From Paludibacteraceae bacterium (GTDB lineage Bacteria > Bacteroidota > Bacteroidia > Bacteroidales > Paludibacteraceae), in assembly GCA_028694915.1 (NCBI GenBank), contig JAQVJY010000004.1:80859-144858 (forward strand): a stretch of DNA of 64,000 bases, written 5' to 3'. This document shows positions 8,055 through 16,794 of the stretch, piece by piece (positions within the stretch are counted from its first letter, which is position 1; every line of letters starts with the position of its first letter). The position numbers and the translations under genes were made by a program. The notes under the pieces were generated by a model that was not told where the DNA came from, did no database searches, and saw only the letters and a list, made by a program, of their open reading frames with translations.

Positions 8055-8855
8055 TTATAAACCTAGCGACTTGGCTTCGTCCCAAAAAACATCCATCTCT
8101 GCAAGACTCATTTGTCGTAAATCTTTTCCTTGTTTTATAGTGCGCTCTTCGAGGTAATTAAAGCGACGAATAAATTTTTTATTGGTTTTTTCTAACGCAT
8201 TCTCGGGGTTGATTTTGTACAACCGTGCGGCATTTATCAAGCTAAATAAAACATCGCCAAACTCACCTTCCAAATCGGGAGACTGCTCCATTTTGGCTTC
8301 CGCTTCAAATTCAGCAATCTCTTCTTTCACTTTATCCCATACCTGATCACGTTCTTCCCAATCGAATCCAACGCTACGAGCTTTATCCTGAATACGGTGC
8401 GCTTTAATCAAAGCTGGCAAAGCATCAGGAACGCCACTCAACACACTGGTATTACCATCCTTCTCTTTAAGTTTCAATTGCTCCCAATTTTGTTTCACGG
8501 CTTCAGGCGTATCTGCTTCAGCAGTGGCATAAATATGTGGATGACGATAAATGAGCTTTTCAACCAAACCATCGCACACATCTTTAATATCAAAGTCGTT
8601 AGTTTCGCTTCCTATCTGTGCGTAAAACACAATATGCAATAACACATCACCAAGTTCTTTTCTGATGTTTTTAAGGTCACTATTAGCAATGGCATCAGCC
8701 AATTCGTAAACCTCTTCGATCGTATTACAACGCAACGACTCAAATGTCTGCTTTTTATCCCACGGACATTTTTCACGCAATTCACTCATCACATCGAGTA
8801 GTCGCGAAAACGATTCTAATTGTTCAGCTCTTGTATGCATCGTTTGTATAGTCAT
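8055..8855 (-). CDS. mazG: Nucleoside triphosphate pyrophosphohydrolase MazG
   Basis: MazG hydrolyses NTPs and dNTPs to the monophosphate and pyrophosphate, cleaning nucleotide pools and affecting stringent-response levels. The 266-residue length matches the two-domain E. coli type. The first domain shows CPWDKKQTFESLRCNTIEEVYELADAI (given in parts: CPWDKKQTF, then EEVYELADAI) and GDVLLHIVFYAQI. The second repeats EEIAEFEAE and EFGDVLFSLINAARL. Its ATG overlaps the stop of the upstream lipoprotein gene by one base (TAATG), so translation is probably coupled. It is the last gene of the cysS-endA-lipoprotein-mazG operon and ends at a strong hairpin. Confidence 0.94.
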   Translation of the reverse strand: MTIQTMHTRAEQLESFSRLLDVMSELREKCPWDKKQTFESLRCNTIEEVYELADAIANSDLKNIRKELGDVLLHIVFYAQIGSETNDFDIKDVCDGLVEKLIYRHPHIYATAEADTPEAVKQNWEQLKLKEKDGNTSVLSGVPDALPALIKAHRIQDKARSVGFDWEERDQVWDKVKEEIAEFEAEAKMEQSPDLEGEFGDVLFSLINAARLYKINPENALEKTNKKFIRRFNYLEERTIKQGKDLRQMSLAEMDVFWDEAKSLGL

Positions 8856-9829
8856 TATCTTACATCCATCAAATTAAAATCACTATGATAAGTTCCTGTT
8901 ATCGCATTATTTAATTGGTCTGTACAATTAAATTTGAATTCATATACATCATTCGTTCTTGAAAATGCCACGGAATCGCGCATCACATAAGCTTTTTGAT
9001 GAGCCACAGACGACAAATACTCCATCCAATACGTCCCCCAGTTAGCATTGCCATCTCTATGGCCATAAAGAGCCGTTTGAGCCTCATTTTTGCGACTAAT
9101 TGGATAAACTCCTTCCGTGGGTAACGTTCCATTTTCTGATTGTAACCCCACCACAAACATCACGCCTTGTTTAATAGCTCCAGCATCATTATAACGCAGA
9201 TTACACGAATAGAAATAAAATTCGTAATAGTGTAATTGAGATCCAAAAATAGATCCCCAAAACATCAAATCACCTCGTTGTAATGGAATGATAGAGTCGC
9301 CAACAACCAGCGAACCTACTTGTACACCATCAATGTCGTGACTATACGTTACAGAACCTTCATACGAACCGGTTACACGCACCGTACTATCCAATGTAAA
9401 CGTATATTTTTGTCCATGTTCACTTTGCAATACTTGCAACGAACCTGTTGAAAATTCTGTCTTCACCGTGTCTTTTTTATCACTCGAAATATGTAACAAA
9501 TAAGATTCTGCCAGGACAATCTGACCAGAATTAGACTCGTACGTTTGTGGCACTAATTGATTCGATTCAGTAGCAATAGTAATGCAGAGTAATTCGCCAT
9601 AACCAGACATTTTTTCGTCAAGATAAGACATTGTAGATGAACACAGCACTAACTGAAAACGGTTGTCGCCCGTAGTAGTGTCTTTATAATGCTTTAGGCG
9701 TGCACTCTTGAGGGCATACGCCGTGCCATTATAGGACAATGAACCCGAATTTTCAAATTGGCTCTGAGGCGTTTCGCAACTAACGCAAAGCACCAACAAA
9801 AAACCGAATAAAATATAAGCGTATTTCAT
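8855..9829 (-). CDS. Hypothetical lipoprotein
   Basis: I do not recognise this 324-residue protein. It begins MKYAYILFGFLLVLCVSCETP, a lipoprotein signal with the lipidated cysteine near residue 18, followed by a beta-rich, charge-poor body without obvious motifs. Two halves look loosely similar: each has a YNGTAY/VGDSIIPL-like opening and a segment on values or output. The gene overlaps the endonuclease stop by four bases (ATGA) and mazG by one base, so it is firmly inside the operon. A role alongside the secreted nuclease in the cell envelope is plausible but unproven. Confidence 0.75.
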   Translation of the reverse strand: MKYAYILFGFLLVLCVSCETPQSQFENSGSLSYNGTAYALKSARLKHYKDTTTGDNRFQLVLCSSTMSYLDEKMSGYGELLCITIATESNQLVPQTYESNSGQIVLAESYLLHISSDKKDTVKTEFSTGSLQVLQSEHGQKYTFTLDSTVRVTGSYEGSVTYSHDIDGVQVGSLVVGDSIIPLQRGDLMFWGSIFGSQLHYYEFYFYSCNLRYNDAGAIKQGVMFVVGLQSENGTLPTEGVYPISRKNEAQTALYGHRDGNANWGTYWMEYLSSVAHQKAYVMRDSVAFSRTNDVYEFKFNCTDQLNNAITGTYHSDFNLMDVR

Positions 9830-11904
9830 CCTTGTTTGATTAATTTAATCGGCATTTGGTTATTCACACGCAAGAAAAAAATGCCTTTAGCCAACAAGGG
9901 GATGTGCAATGTACTTCCAGCTGTATGGGATGTGGTGTAGCAAACACGTCCCACGGCATCTACGAGAGAGACGTTAGTATTAGGTTCTAAATTTTCCAAC
10001 CAAAATCCATTAGCCGTTACACTACATTTGAATGGTGACTCGAAGGATGTATTCACACCTGTAGCACTGCCATTAGTGACAACCTGCTCTGGACCATAAA
10101 CGGTATTATTAGCACCTCCTTGAGGTTGAACCGTATAATAATACGTTTGTCCTTTAGCGAGATTCAGCACCTCGTGATGTAACAACGTTGCTTGCTTTGG
10201 ATAAGTAGGCAACATAACCGACGATTCTACCGACTGTTGAAAATCAAGCTGTACGGCGTCAATAATTACGCGCTTCCCTGCAACAGCACTCAACTTGAAC
10301 GTAACAGCGGAGTAAGCTGACGCTGCCAATTTAAGAACAAATGTTTGATAAGTAGTACCGGTTGTAAACGTAGCAACCGTTACATCGTTACACGCGACGG
10401 TTAACTTGGCGCCATTATCGCTGCCATACTGTTTTGCACGTACCAATAATTGAATACTATCACCTACCACATCTACTGAAGGTGAAGTTATAGAGCCTGG
10501 CTGGGCACCAGAAGCCAATCGAATTTCACTCAATTGACTCGTTTCTGTAAAACCAATAACTGTCCAGCCAGAAGGTAGATTTGGCGAACTCATAAAATCC
10601 TCGTTAAAGTGATTTATCCAAGCTTTTTCGCCAGCGTGGCTCATGGTAAATACCGATACTTTATAAGACGACGCATCGGGCGAAGCATCCCAATTGATAG
10701 TAAAGCGGTCACTCCCAATAGTAGGATCGAGCAAAGAAAACGAATCGAATGCACGTGCCGTTAATTGTACACGCACCGTGTCTAAAATTTCATCGCTATA
10801 TAATTGTAATTCTACTGTGTCTGATGCCATAATAGAAGAATTATAAGTAACCATTAATGACGTACCAGATAACACCTCAGCAGCCGTAAACGAAGTACGT
10901 GATAGCGTGAATTTAGAAGCTGCTGAACCAGCCATTTTCGCCTTCAACGTTTTAGTAACGCTTTTACCTTGAATCGGGATGGTTACAAATTGGGCAAAAC
11001 CAAGCGTATCAGGCGTAAAAGCAAGCGATTTACCTGTAATAGGAGCCGTTAAATAAGGTTGCCCAGAAATAAGGGCTGGCGTAAACAGTTCATCCTTTTT
11101 AGTACCCCAAATATATTCCGCCAAAACAGGACAATCAATAAAAGGATTTCTATTGCCCTGAATTTTATAGACTTCTTCGTTTCTATGTAATTCTTTAGCA
11201 CTCACAGGATCGGCTCTATGCCACGCCAACAATAAATTGGCTGTCCAATCTTGAAACAAAGGATACGTATCGTGGTTATTCACATTTAACTGCATCGATG
11301 CGTCAGACGTCCACGTATCATTGGGCGAAAATTGTTCGTAACACGTTACCATGTACATGTAAATACGGGCAAAATCGCCTTTGTATTCATCGGCTGGCTC
11401 CCACACGATAATAGAGTTGAGTGGATCACGCAAAAATGAACGTCCCTTTTTAATCACACCATTATCAAAGAGTAATTCGCCATCCACCACGCCCATTGTC
11501 CAGTTACTTTTGGCATTATTAGCCGTAGCATCTGAAGGATTGAGATGATGTAAATCCTTATACGCTTGATTCACAGTCCCGCCCCACCAGCTTTTTGGTA
11601 AGGAGTGTTCTATATGCATGCCACTCACAGAATTAACGCCATTAAATTGATAAATTTGATTGGAATACATGTCCCACACAGTGCCATCAGAACGCACATC
11701 GGTCTGTGCAAATCCAGACCACGTATAACCAGCACCACTTCCATAATTTAGCACATTTGCATAACCAACAATTTGGTACAAAGCTGTCTTTAATTCGCCT
11801 TTATTCTTGCCATCAGTTGTATCGTAATAGCCCGCAGGAATGGCTGCCCACACTGAAATTGTAAGCAATAAAAAGCTATATGTAAGTAGTTTTTTTAACA
11901 TCAT
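9826..11904 (-). CDS. Secreted endonuclease I family protein with T9SS sorting domain
   Basis: This is a 692-residue protein with a signal peptide (MMLKKLLTYSFLLLTISVWA). The endonuclease I domain (residues about 22-270) shows YYDTTDGKNKGELKTAL, the His-containing SGMHIEHSLPKSWWGG and DLHHLNPSDATANNAKSNW. Family enzymes are metal-dependent, non-specific nucleases. A FnIII-like segment and a jelly-roll-like segment follow. The last ~75 residues resemble a T9SS type A sorting domain (NTNVSLVDAVGRVCY, GIFFLRV), so it is probably exported to the surface or medium. It starts three bases after cysS and overlaps the next gene by four bases. A secreted nuclease in a housekeeping operon is unusual. 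Confidence 0.88.
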   Translation of the reverse strand: MMLKKLLTYSFLLLTISVWAAIPAGYYDTTDGKNKGELKTALYQIVGYANVLNYGSGAGYTWSGFAQTDVRSDGTVWDMYSNQIYQFNGVNSVSGMHIEHSLPKSWWGGTVNQAYKDLHHLNPSDATANNAKSNWTMGVVDGELLFDNGVIKKGRSFLRDPLNSIIVWEPADEYKGDFARIYMYMVTCYEQFSPNDTWTSDASMQLNVNNHDTYPLFQDWTANLLLAWHRADPVSAKELHRNEEVYKIQGNRNPFIDCPVLAEYIWGTKKDELFTPALISGQPYLTAPITGKSLAFTPDTLGFAQFVTIPIQGKSVTKTLKAKMAGSAASKFTLSRTSFTAAEVLSGTSLMVTYNSSIMASDTVELQLYSDEILDTVRVQLTARAFDSFSLLDPTIGSDRFTINWDASPDASSYKVSVFTMSHAGEKAWINHFNEDFMSSPNLPSGWTVIGFTETSQLSEIRLASGAQPGSITSPSVDVVGDSIQLLVRAKQYGSDNGAKLTVACNDVTVATFTTGTTYQTFVLKLAASAYSAVTFKLSAVAGKRVIIDAVQLDFQQSVESSVMLPTYPKQATLLHHEVLNLAKGQTYYYTVQPQGGANNTVYGPEQVVTNGSATGVNTSFESPFKCSVTANGFWLENLEPNTNVSLVDAVGRVCYTTSHTAGSTLHIPLLAKGIFFLRVNNQMPIKLIKQG

Positions 11905-11907
11905 TAC

Positions 11908-13374
11908 TTATAAATTCCACTCAAAACCATCTTTCGTATCTTTGATAGTAAAACCGAGTGCGGTCAATTCATTGCGAATTTTATCCGAAGTCGCCCAATC
12001 TTTATTGTTTTTGGCATCAAGGCGCATTTGCAACAACAAATCAATGGCTTTTTTGTAAGCATCATTACTTTCACTAGCGACTTTTTCTGTTTGAAGACCT
12101 AAAACAGTTTCTATAAACAGTTTGAAAACAGCTTTTAATTCAGTCAAATCGGCTTCGGAAATTGTTCCTTTACCATCATGTACGGTATTAATCGCTTTGG
12201 CCGCATCAAAAAGATGCGAAATCACAATCGGCGTATTCAAGTCGTCGCACATGGCAGCCTCGCATTTATCGCGCAAGCCAGCTGTTTCCACTGTTGACGT
12301 AGCCGATGGCGTTAATTTTTGTAATCGTGTATACGCTTCCATCAAACGTACCAATCCTTTTTCGCTAGCCACTAAAGCCTCGCTACTAAAATCGACGGTA
12401 CTGCGATAATGCGCTTGCAAAATAAAGAAACGAATAGTCATAGGCGCAAACGGTTGCGACAACAACGGATGATTGCCCGTGAAAAATTCATCGAGCGTAA
12501 TAAAATTACCTAACGATTTACCCATTTTTTGTCCATTGATGGTAATCATATTATTGTGCATCCAATATTTCACGGACTCTTTACCTAAAGCAGCACAACT
12601 TTGTGCAATTTCGCACTCGTGATGTGGGAACATCAAATCCATGCCGCCACCGTGAATATCGAACTCTTCGCCCAAGTATTTGGTGCCCATAGCCGAGCAT
12701 TCGAGATGCCAACCAGGAAAACCTTCACTCCACGGACTTGGCCAGTGCATAATATGTTCTGGCGACGCTTTTTTCCACAAAGCAAAATCCACGCTACGAC
12801 GTTTTTCGCTTTGTCCGTCCAAATCGCGTGTGGTTTCTAATAGTTCATCAATATTACGTCCCGAAAGTTTGCCATAGTGAAATTTTTGATTGTATTTTTC
12901 GACATCGAAATAGATAGAACCTTCACTTTCGTAGGCATAACCTGCCTTCAAAATCTTTTTCACAAATTCAATCTGCTCAATGATATGTCCCGAAGCGTGT
13001 GGTTCAATGCTTGGTGGCAACACATTGAGTCGCTCCATCGCTTTATGATAACGCAACAAATAATGTTGCACCACTTCCATTGGTTCCAATTTTTCGAGGC
13101 GTGCTTTTTTAGCAATTTTATCTTCGCCCGCATCGGCATCGTGTTCCAAATGTCCCACATCGGTAATGTTGCGCACGTAACGCACTTTGTAACCCAAATG
13201 TGCGAGATAACGAAATAACACATCAAACGTAATGGCTGGACGCGCATGACCTAAATGACCATCACCATAAACGGTTGGTCCGCACACATACAAACCCACA
13301 TTGGGCGCATGCAACGGTTTAAAATCCTCTTTTTTACGTGTTAACGTATTGTAAATAACTAATTTATTTTCCAT
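11908..13374 (-). CDS. cysS: Cysteine--tRNA ligase
   Basis: This class I aminoacyl-tRNA synthetase attaches cysteine to tRNA-Cys in the cytoplasm. The 488-residue length is normal. The HIGH-type motif [10 protein letters not shown] lies near residues 37-46, directly after the zinc-binding LYVCGPTVY. The KMSKS-type motif is KMGKSLGNF near residue 283, and the zinc ligands ECSAMG and HHECEIAQ are present in between. It heads a four-gene minus-strand operon. A promoter element lies about 80 bases upstream at 13453-13460. Confidence 0.97.
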   Translation of the reverse strand: MENKLVIYNTLTRKKEDFKPLHAPNVGLYVCGPTVYGDGHLGHARPAITFDVLFRYLAHLGYKVRYVRNITDVGHLEHDADAGEDKIAKKARLEKLEPMEVVQHYLLRYHKAMERLNVLPPSIEPHASGHIIEQIEFVKKILKAGYAYESEGSIYFDVEKYNQKFHYGKLSGRNIDELLETTRDLDGQSEKRRSVDFALWKKASPEHIMHWPSPWSEGFPGWHLECSAMGTKYLGEEFDIHGGGMDLMFPHHECEIAQSCAALGKESVKYWMHNNMITINGQKMGKSLGNFITLDEFFTGNHPLLSQPFAPMTIRFFILQAHYRSTVDFSSEALVASEKGLVRLMEAYTRLQKLTPSATSTVETAGLRDKCEAAMCDDLNTPIVISHLFDAAKAINTVHDGKGTISEADLTELKAVFKLFIETVLGLQTEKVASESNDAYKKAIDLLLQMRLDAKNNKDWATSDKIRNELTALGFTIKDTKDGFEWNL

Positions 13375-13452
13375 TTAATACTCTATGTAAACGGTTATGT
13401 GTAATGACGTTTGACGTGACAAACGTACTTTAATGCTATGTTAATCAACTTA

Positions 13453-13460
13453 CAAAGGTA
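13453..13460 (-). promoter_or_regulatory. Promoter -7 element for the cysS operon
   Basis: TACCTTTG on the minus strand matches TAnnTTTG. It lies 78 bases before the cysS ATG, back to back with the UbiA promoter. Confidence 0.55.
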
Positions 13461-13531
13461 AGGTATTTTTCAGAAAAGACAAAACCACCAAACAGCTTCC
13501 TAAAAATATTGGCAATTCGAGCGAAATCACG

Positions 13532-13539
13532 TACCTTTG
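13532..13539 (+). promoter_or_regulatory. Promoter -7 element for the UbiA/radical SAM pair
   Basis: TACCTTTG lies 28 bases before the ATG at 13568. A TTGG sits about 20 bases further upstream, a good -33 spacing for this phylum. Confidence 0.6.
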
Positions 13540-13567
13540 TACACAAACAATTTAAACAATAAACACG

Positions 13568-14566
13568 ATGAATAAAATAGGATTTTGGATTAACAACGCA
13601 CGACACATTGCCCTACCACAAAGTATTTTACCTGCCCTATTGGCGTTTGCCATGGCGGGCACACACCCCGATTTTTCGTGGTGGCTTGGCTTGGTAGCTT
13701 TATTTGGCATTATCTGTGCTCATTTAGGTATGAATTTGGCCGACGATTATTTCGATTACAAAGTAAAAAGTGGTGAAAACCGTAACGAAATGGCAGCCGA
13801 AGGCATGCGTGCCCGGATTGCTAAATATCCCTATCTTACTTCAGGACAAGCTACCGTAAAACAACTCGCTGGTGCTATTGTGGTTTTTCTGCTTATTGCT
13901 AGCATTTGCGGCGCTATCATTTTGTATTTTAGAGGTATCAATATTCTCTACTTGGCTTTGATTGCTGGTTTCTTGGGCATTTCCTATTCGGGTTGGCCAT
14001 TTCGTTTGTGTTATCAAGGCTACGGCGAACTCGTTATTGGATTGATGTTTGGTCCACTACTTATGATTGGTATGCAATATGCAGCCGCTGCCGTTTTCGA
14101 TGCCACCATTGTATTGGTAAGCGTTCCTGTTGGTTTATTAGTAACCAATATCGTCTATTCGCACTCGATTATGGATGCCATTCCCGACGAAAAAGTGGGA
14201 AAAATGACCTTTGCTCGTCTACTCGCAAAACCTAAGTGGATGATTTTCTTTTCAGGCATATTCAATTTAGTGCCATTTGTTATCATCGCCGTTGGCGTAG
14301 CATTAGGTTTACTACATTGGGCGTATTTGAGTATTTTCATTTTATTACCAATGGCTATTTATCTGGTCAATTCACTGAATCAATTTGTGCATCACAAAAC
14401 GGTCGACATCCAATTAAAACCTTGGATGGGACCGATGGGTGAATTTGATAAATACCGTGAAGTTGGCATCGATTGGTTTATGTTGCGTTGGCTCATTGCA
14501 CGTAACTTAGTGACCTTTTTCTGTCTTATTTTAGCTGTCGTGAATTTGATACTTATTTTGATTTAA
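13568..14566 (+). CDS. UbiA-family prenyltransferase (MenA-like)
   Basis: This 332-residue integral membrane protein has about eight or nine hydrophobic segments. The first aspartate-rich motif is NLADDYFDYKVKSG near residues 57-70; the second is HSIMDAIPDEKVGK near residues 198-211. Both bind prenyl diphosphate through magnesium in this superfamily. The closest general resemblance is to MenA, which prenylates 1,4-dihydroxy-2-naphthoate for menaquinone. However, no other men gene is nearby, and the next gene, 17 bases downstream, is a radical SAM enzyme. A modified quinone or another prenylated product is therefore possible. The family is sure; the substrate is not. Confidence 0.85.
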   Translation: MNKIGFWINNARHIALPQSILPALLAFAMAGTHPDFSWWLGLVALFGIICAHLGMNLADDYFDYKVKSGENRNEMAAEGMRARIAKYPYLTSGQATVKQLAGAIVVFLLIASICGAIILYFRGINILYLALIAGFLGISYSGWPFRLCYQGYGELVIGLMFGPLLMIGMQYAAAAVFDATIVLVSVPVGLLVTNIVYSHSIMDAIPDEKVGKMTFARLLAKPKWMIFFSGIFNLVPFVIIAVGVALGLLHWAYLSIFILLPMAIYLVNSLNQFVHHKTVDIQLKPWMGPMGEFDKYREVGIDWFMLRWLIARNLVTFFCLILAVVNLILILI

Positions 14567-14583
14567 CTTAGCAATTATAACAT

Positions 14584-15480
14584 ATGAAAATTAAACAATT
14601 TATATACCTCGGCTGGTGGTTTTTTGGAGCACGCGTTTTAGGACGTAAGCGCCCATTACAAACCGTGTTATTTATTTCGGACAGATGTAACCTCGAATGC
14701 AAACATTGTAGCGTATACAACAAAACGAACCCACGCCAATTCAGTTATGAAGAAGTGCGCGAACAACTACAATACGCATACAACCAAGGCTCACGTTTTG
14801 TAGATTTAGAAGGCGGCGAAGTGATGATTTGGCGTGATGGTGATTATCGCATCAACGACTTAATCGATTTGGCGAAAGAGATTGGATTTTTCTCGGCTAC
14901 GATTACCACCAACGCACAATTACCTTTTACTGGAAGCCATGCGGATAGTATTTGGGTTAGCCTCGATGGTTACGGCGATTTTCACGAAGAAATTCGTGGA
15001 AAAGGAACGGTTAAACGCCTCGAAGCCAATATTGCCTCATCGAAACATCCACATTTAAGTGTGAATATGGTCGTCAATAAATTGAACTACACGAGTGTGG
15101 AACAAACCATTGAATATGCCAAAAACAATCCTGCTATCGAAAGTATTTCCATCAATTTCTACACACCATTTCCTGGTGCTGAAAATTTGATGATTGACCA
15201 AGAAACACGTTTGACAGTCATCGACAAAGTGATTGCGATGAAAAAAGCGGGTTATCCGATTATGAACAGCGTTTCAGGCTTGAAATTGATGAAACACAAT
15301 CAATTCAAACGCCTCTGTTGGGTGACCAATTTTATTTATCCCGACGGCACACGTAGCGGTTGCGTAGGCGAAGAGTTAGGCATTTGCGACGATTGCGGAC
15401 TTTGCATGGCTGGCGAAATGAATGCCGTGTTCAATTTTAAACTCGACACGATTTTTGCAGGATTGAAACTGCGTTTGTAA
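14584..15480 (+). CDS. Radical SAM protein with a C-terminal Cys cluster
   Basis: This is a 298-residue protein. The radical SAM motif CNLECKHC (CX3CX2C) lies near residues 37-44 and loads the 4Fe-4S cluster that cleaves S-adenosylmethionine. DLEGGEVMIW near residue 77 matches the GGE motif that binds the SAM amino group. The C-terminus has a second set of cysteines (CW, SGCVGEE, GICDDCGLC, about residues 246-278), which suggests an auxiliary cluster as in SPASM-like enzymes. It follows the UbiA gene by 17 bases and ends at a terminator, so the two form a transcription unit. No substrate can be assigned. Confidence 0.85.
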   Translation: MKIKQFIYLGWWFFGARVLGRKRPLQTVLFISDRCNLECKHCSVYNKTNPRQFSYEEVREQLQYAYNQGSRFVDLEGGEVMIWRDGDYRINDLIDLAKEIGFFSATITTNAQLPFTGSHADSIWVSLDGYGDFHEEIRGKGTVKRLEANIASSKHPHLSVNMVVNKLNYTSVEQTIEYAKNNPAIESISINFYTPFPGAENLMIDQETRLTVIDKVIAMKKAGYPIMNSVSGLKLMKHNQFKRLCWVTNFIYPDGTRSGCVGEELGICDDCGLCMAGEMNAVFNFKLDTIFAGLKLRL

Positions 15481-15503
15481 AAAAAAACAGTTTTAGCATA
15501 TTT

Positions 15504-15538
15504 AAAGCCCATCGTTTTTACAACAATGGGCTTTTTTT
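15504..15538. terminator. Intrinsic terminator between radical SAM gene and msrAB
   Basis: The stem AAAGCCCAT/ATGGGCTTT is followed by a T run on the plus strand and preceded by A residues. It serves the radical SAM transcript and probably the convergent msrAB transcript. Confidence 0.8.
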
Positions 15539-15557
15539 GTGGTAATGAACCAGTCAA

Positions 15558-16619
15558 TTATTTCTTATCTTCTACCAAGTCAAGGTAATCGGCATAACCT
15601 TCAGCTGCCATTTTTTCTTTAGGAACAAAACGTAAAGATGCACTATTAATACAATAACGCAAGCCACCAGCTTCGGCAGGTCCATCAGTAAATACGTGAC
15701 CTAAATGGGAATCGCCAACCGAACTGCGCACTTCTACGCGTTCCATGCCATGGGACTTATCGGTACGTTCGGCAATACGAGAACCGTCAATCGGTTTTGA
15801 GAAACTTGGCCAGCCACAACCCGATTCAAACTTGTCGGACGATACAAAAAGTGGTTCACCCGTTACAATATCGACATAGATACCAGGTCTAAATTCATCA
15901 AAATAGGCATTTTGAAATGGCGGTTCCGTACCATTCTTTTGAGTAACTTCGTATTGTAACGGCGTCAAAAGCGTGCGCAACTCTGCTTCGTCGGGCTTAG
16001 TTTGTTTTTTCGAGGGCTTAAATTCACGTGCCAATTGAAACAATTTTGGGTTGATATGGCAATAACCTGTCGGATTTTTATCTAAATAATCCTGATGATA
16101 ATCTTCGGCTGGATAAAAATTCTTCAACGGTTCCACTTCAATTCGTAATGGGTTACTGTAACTTTTAGCCAACTTTGTCAATTCTGTCTTTATAATCTCC
16201 AAATCCGCCTTATCCGTGTAATAAATTCCCGTGCGATACTGTGTGCCAACATCACCGCCTTGACGATTTAACGTGGTGGGATCAATAGTTTTAAAATAGA
16301 GTTGCAATAAATCCGACAAGGCTATTTGTTCCTTATCGTAAACTACTTGCACGGTTTCGGCAAAACCAGTAGCGCCACTACAAACCTGTTTATAGGTGGG
16401 GTTTTCCACCGTTCCATTGGCATAACCGGCTTGTGTGACATATACGCCTGCAATTTGTTTCATAAAGTGCTCGGTACCCCAGAAACAACCGCCGGCAAAA
16501 TAAATTTCTGCTTGTGTTTTCATAACTTCTTTCTCCTTTTGTGCATTTTGCGTACGACCGTTACAATTAACAGTCACTGGCAAAATTAAAAATAATCCGA
16601 TTATTATATTGAATTTCAT
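15558..16619 (-). CDS. msrAB: Bifunctional peptide methionine sulfoxide reductase MsrA/MsrB, exported
   Basis: This 353-residue fusion repairs both S and R forms of methionine sulfoxide. The MsrA part (about residues 37-195) has the catalytic motif GCFWGTE with Cys45. The MsrB part (about 210-345) has ESGCGWPSF and the catalytic [11 protein letters not shown]. The MsrB part lacks the zinc-binding CxxC pairs, as in the PilB-type enzymes. The first ~19 residues are hydrophobic and end in VTVNCN, so it is probably a lipoprotein or periplasmic. Cys19 would be the lipid site, although Asn before Cys is less usual. It has its own promoter at 16646-16653. Confidence 0.93.
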   Translation of the reverse strand: MKFNIIIGLFLILPVTVNCNGRTQNAQKEKEVMKTQAEIYFAGGCFWGTEHFMKQIAGVYVTQAGYANGTVENPTYKQVCSGATGFAETVQVVYDKEQIALSDLLQLYFKTIDPTTLNRQGGDVGTQYRTGIYYTDKADLEIIKTELTKLAKSYSNPLRIEVEPLKNFYPAEDYHQDYLDKNPTGYCHINPKLFQLAREFKPSKKQTKPDEAELRTLLTPLQYEVTQKNGTEPPFQNAYFDEFRPGIYVDIVTGEPLFVSSDKFESGCGWPSFSKPIDGSRIAERTDKSHGMERVEVRSSVGDSHLGHVFTDGPAEAGGLRYCINSASLRFVPKEKMAAEGYADYLDLVEDKK

Positions 16620-16645
16620 AACTTTATTTTCTTTAAATAGTATTA

Positions 16646-16653
16646 CAAAGATA
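16646..16653 (-). promoter_or_regulatory. Promoter -7 element for msrAB
   Basis: TATCTTTG on the minus strand lies 27 bases before the msrAB ATG. Confidence 0.6.
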
Positions 16654-16751
16654 TGGATTTTTTTCTAAAATAAAATTTGAATGAGAGGATTGTTATACAT
16701 AATCGCTGAGCATTTTGCCGAAATTGTAAAATAAAGAGTCACACGTCAATA

Positions 16752-16767
16752 TATTTTTGTATTTTTG
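16752..16767 (+). promoter_or_regulatory. Two adjacent -7 elements upstream of zwf
   Basis: TATTTTTG occurs twice back to back (16752-16759 and 16760-16767), both fitting TAnnTTTG. This allows two staggered transcription starts for the zwf-pgl-gnd operon. Confidence 0.5.
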
Positions 16768-16794
16768 TACTAGAACAAATTTGTAAAATCGTTT

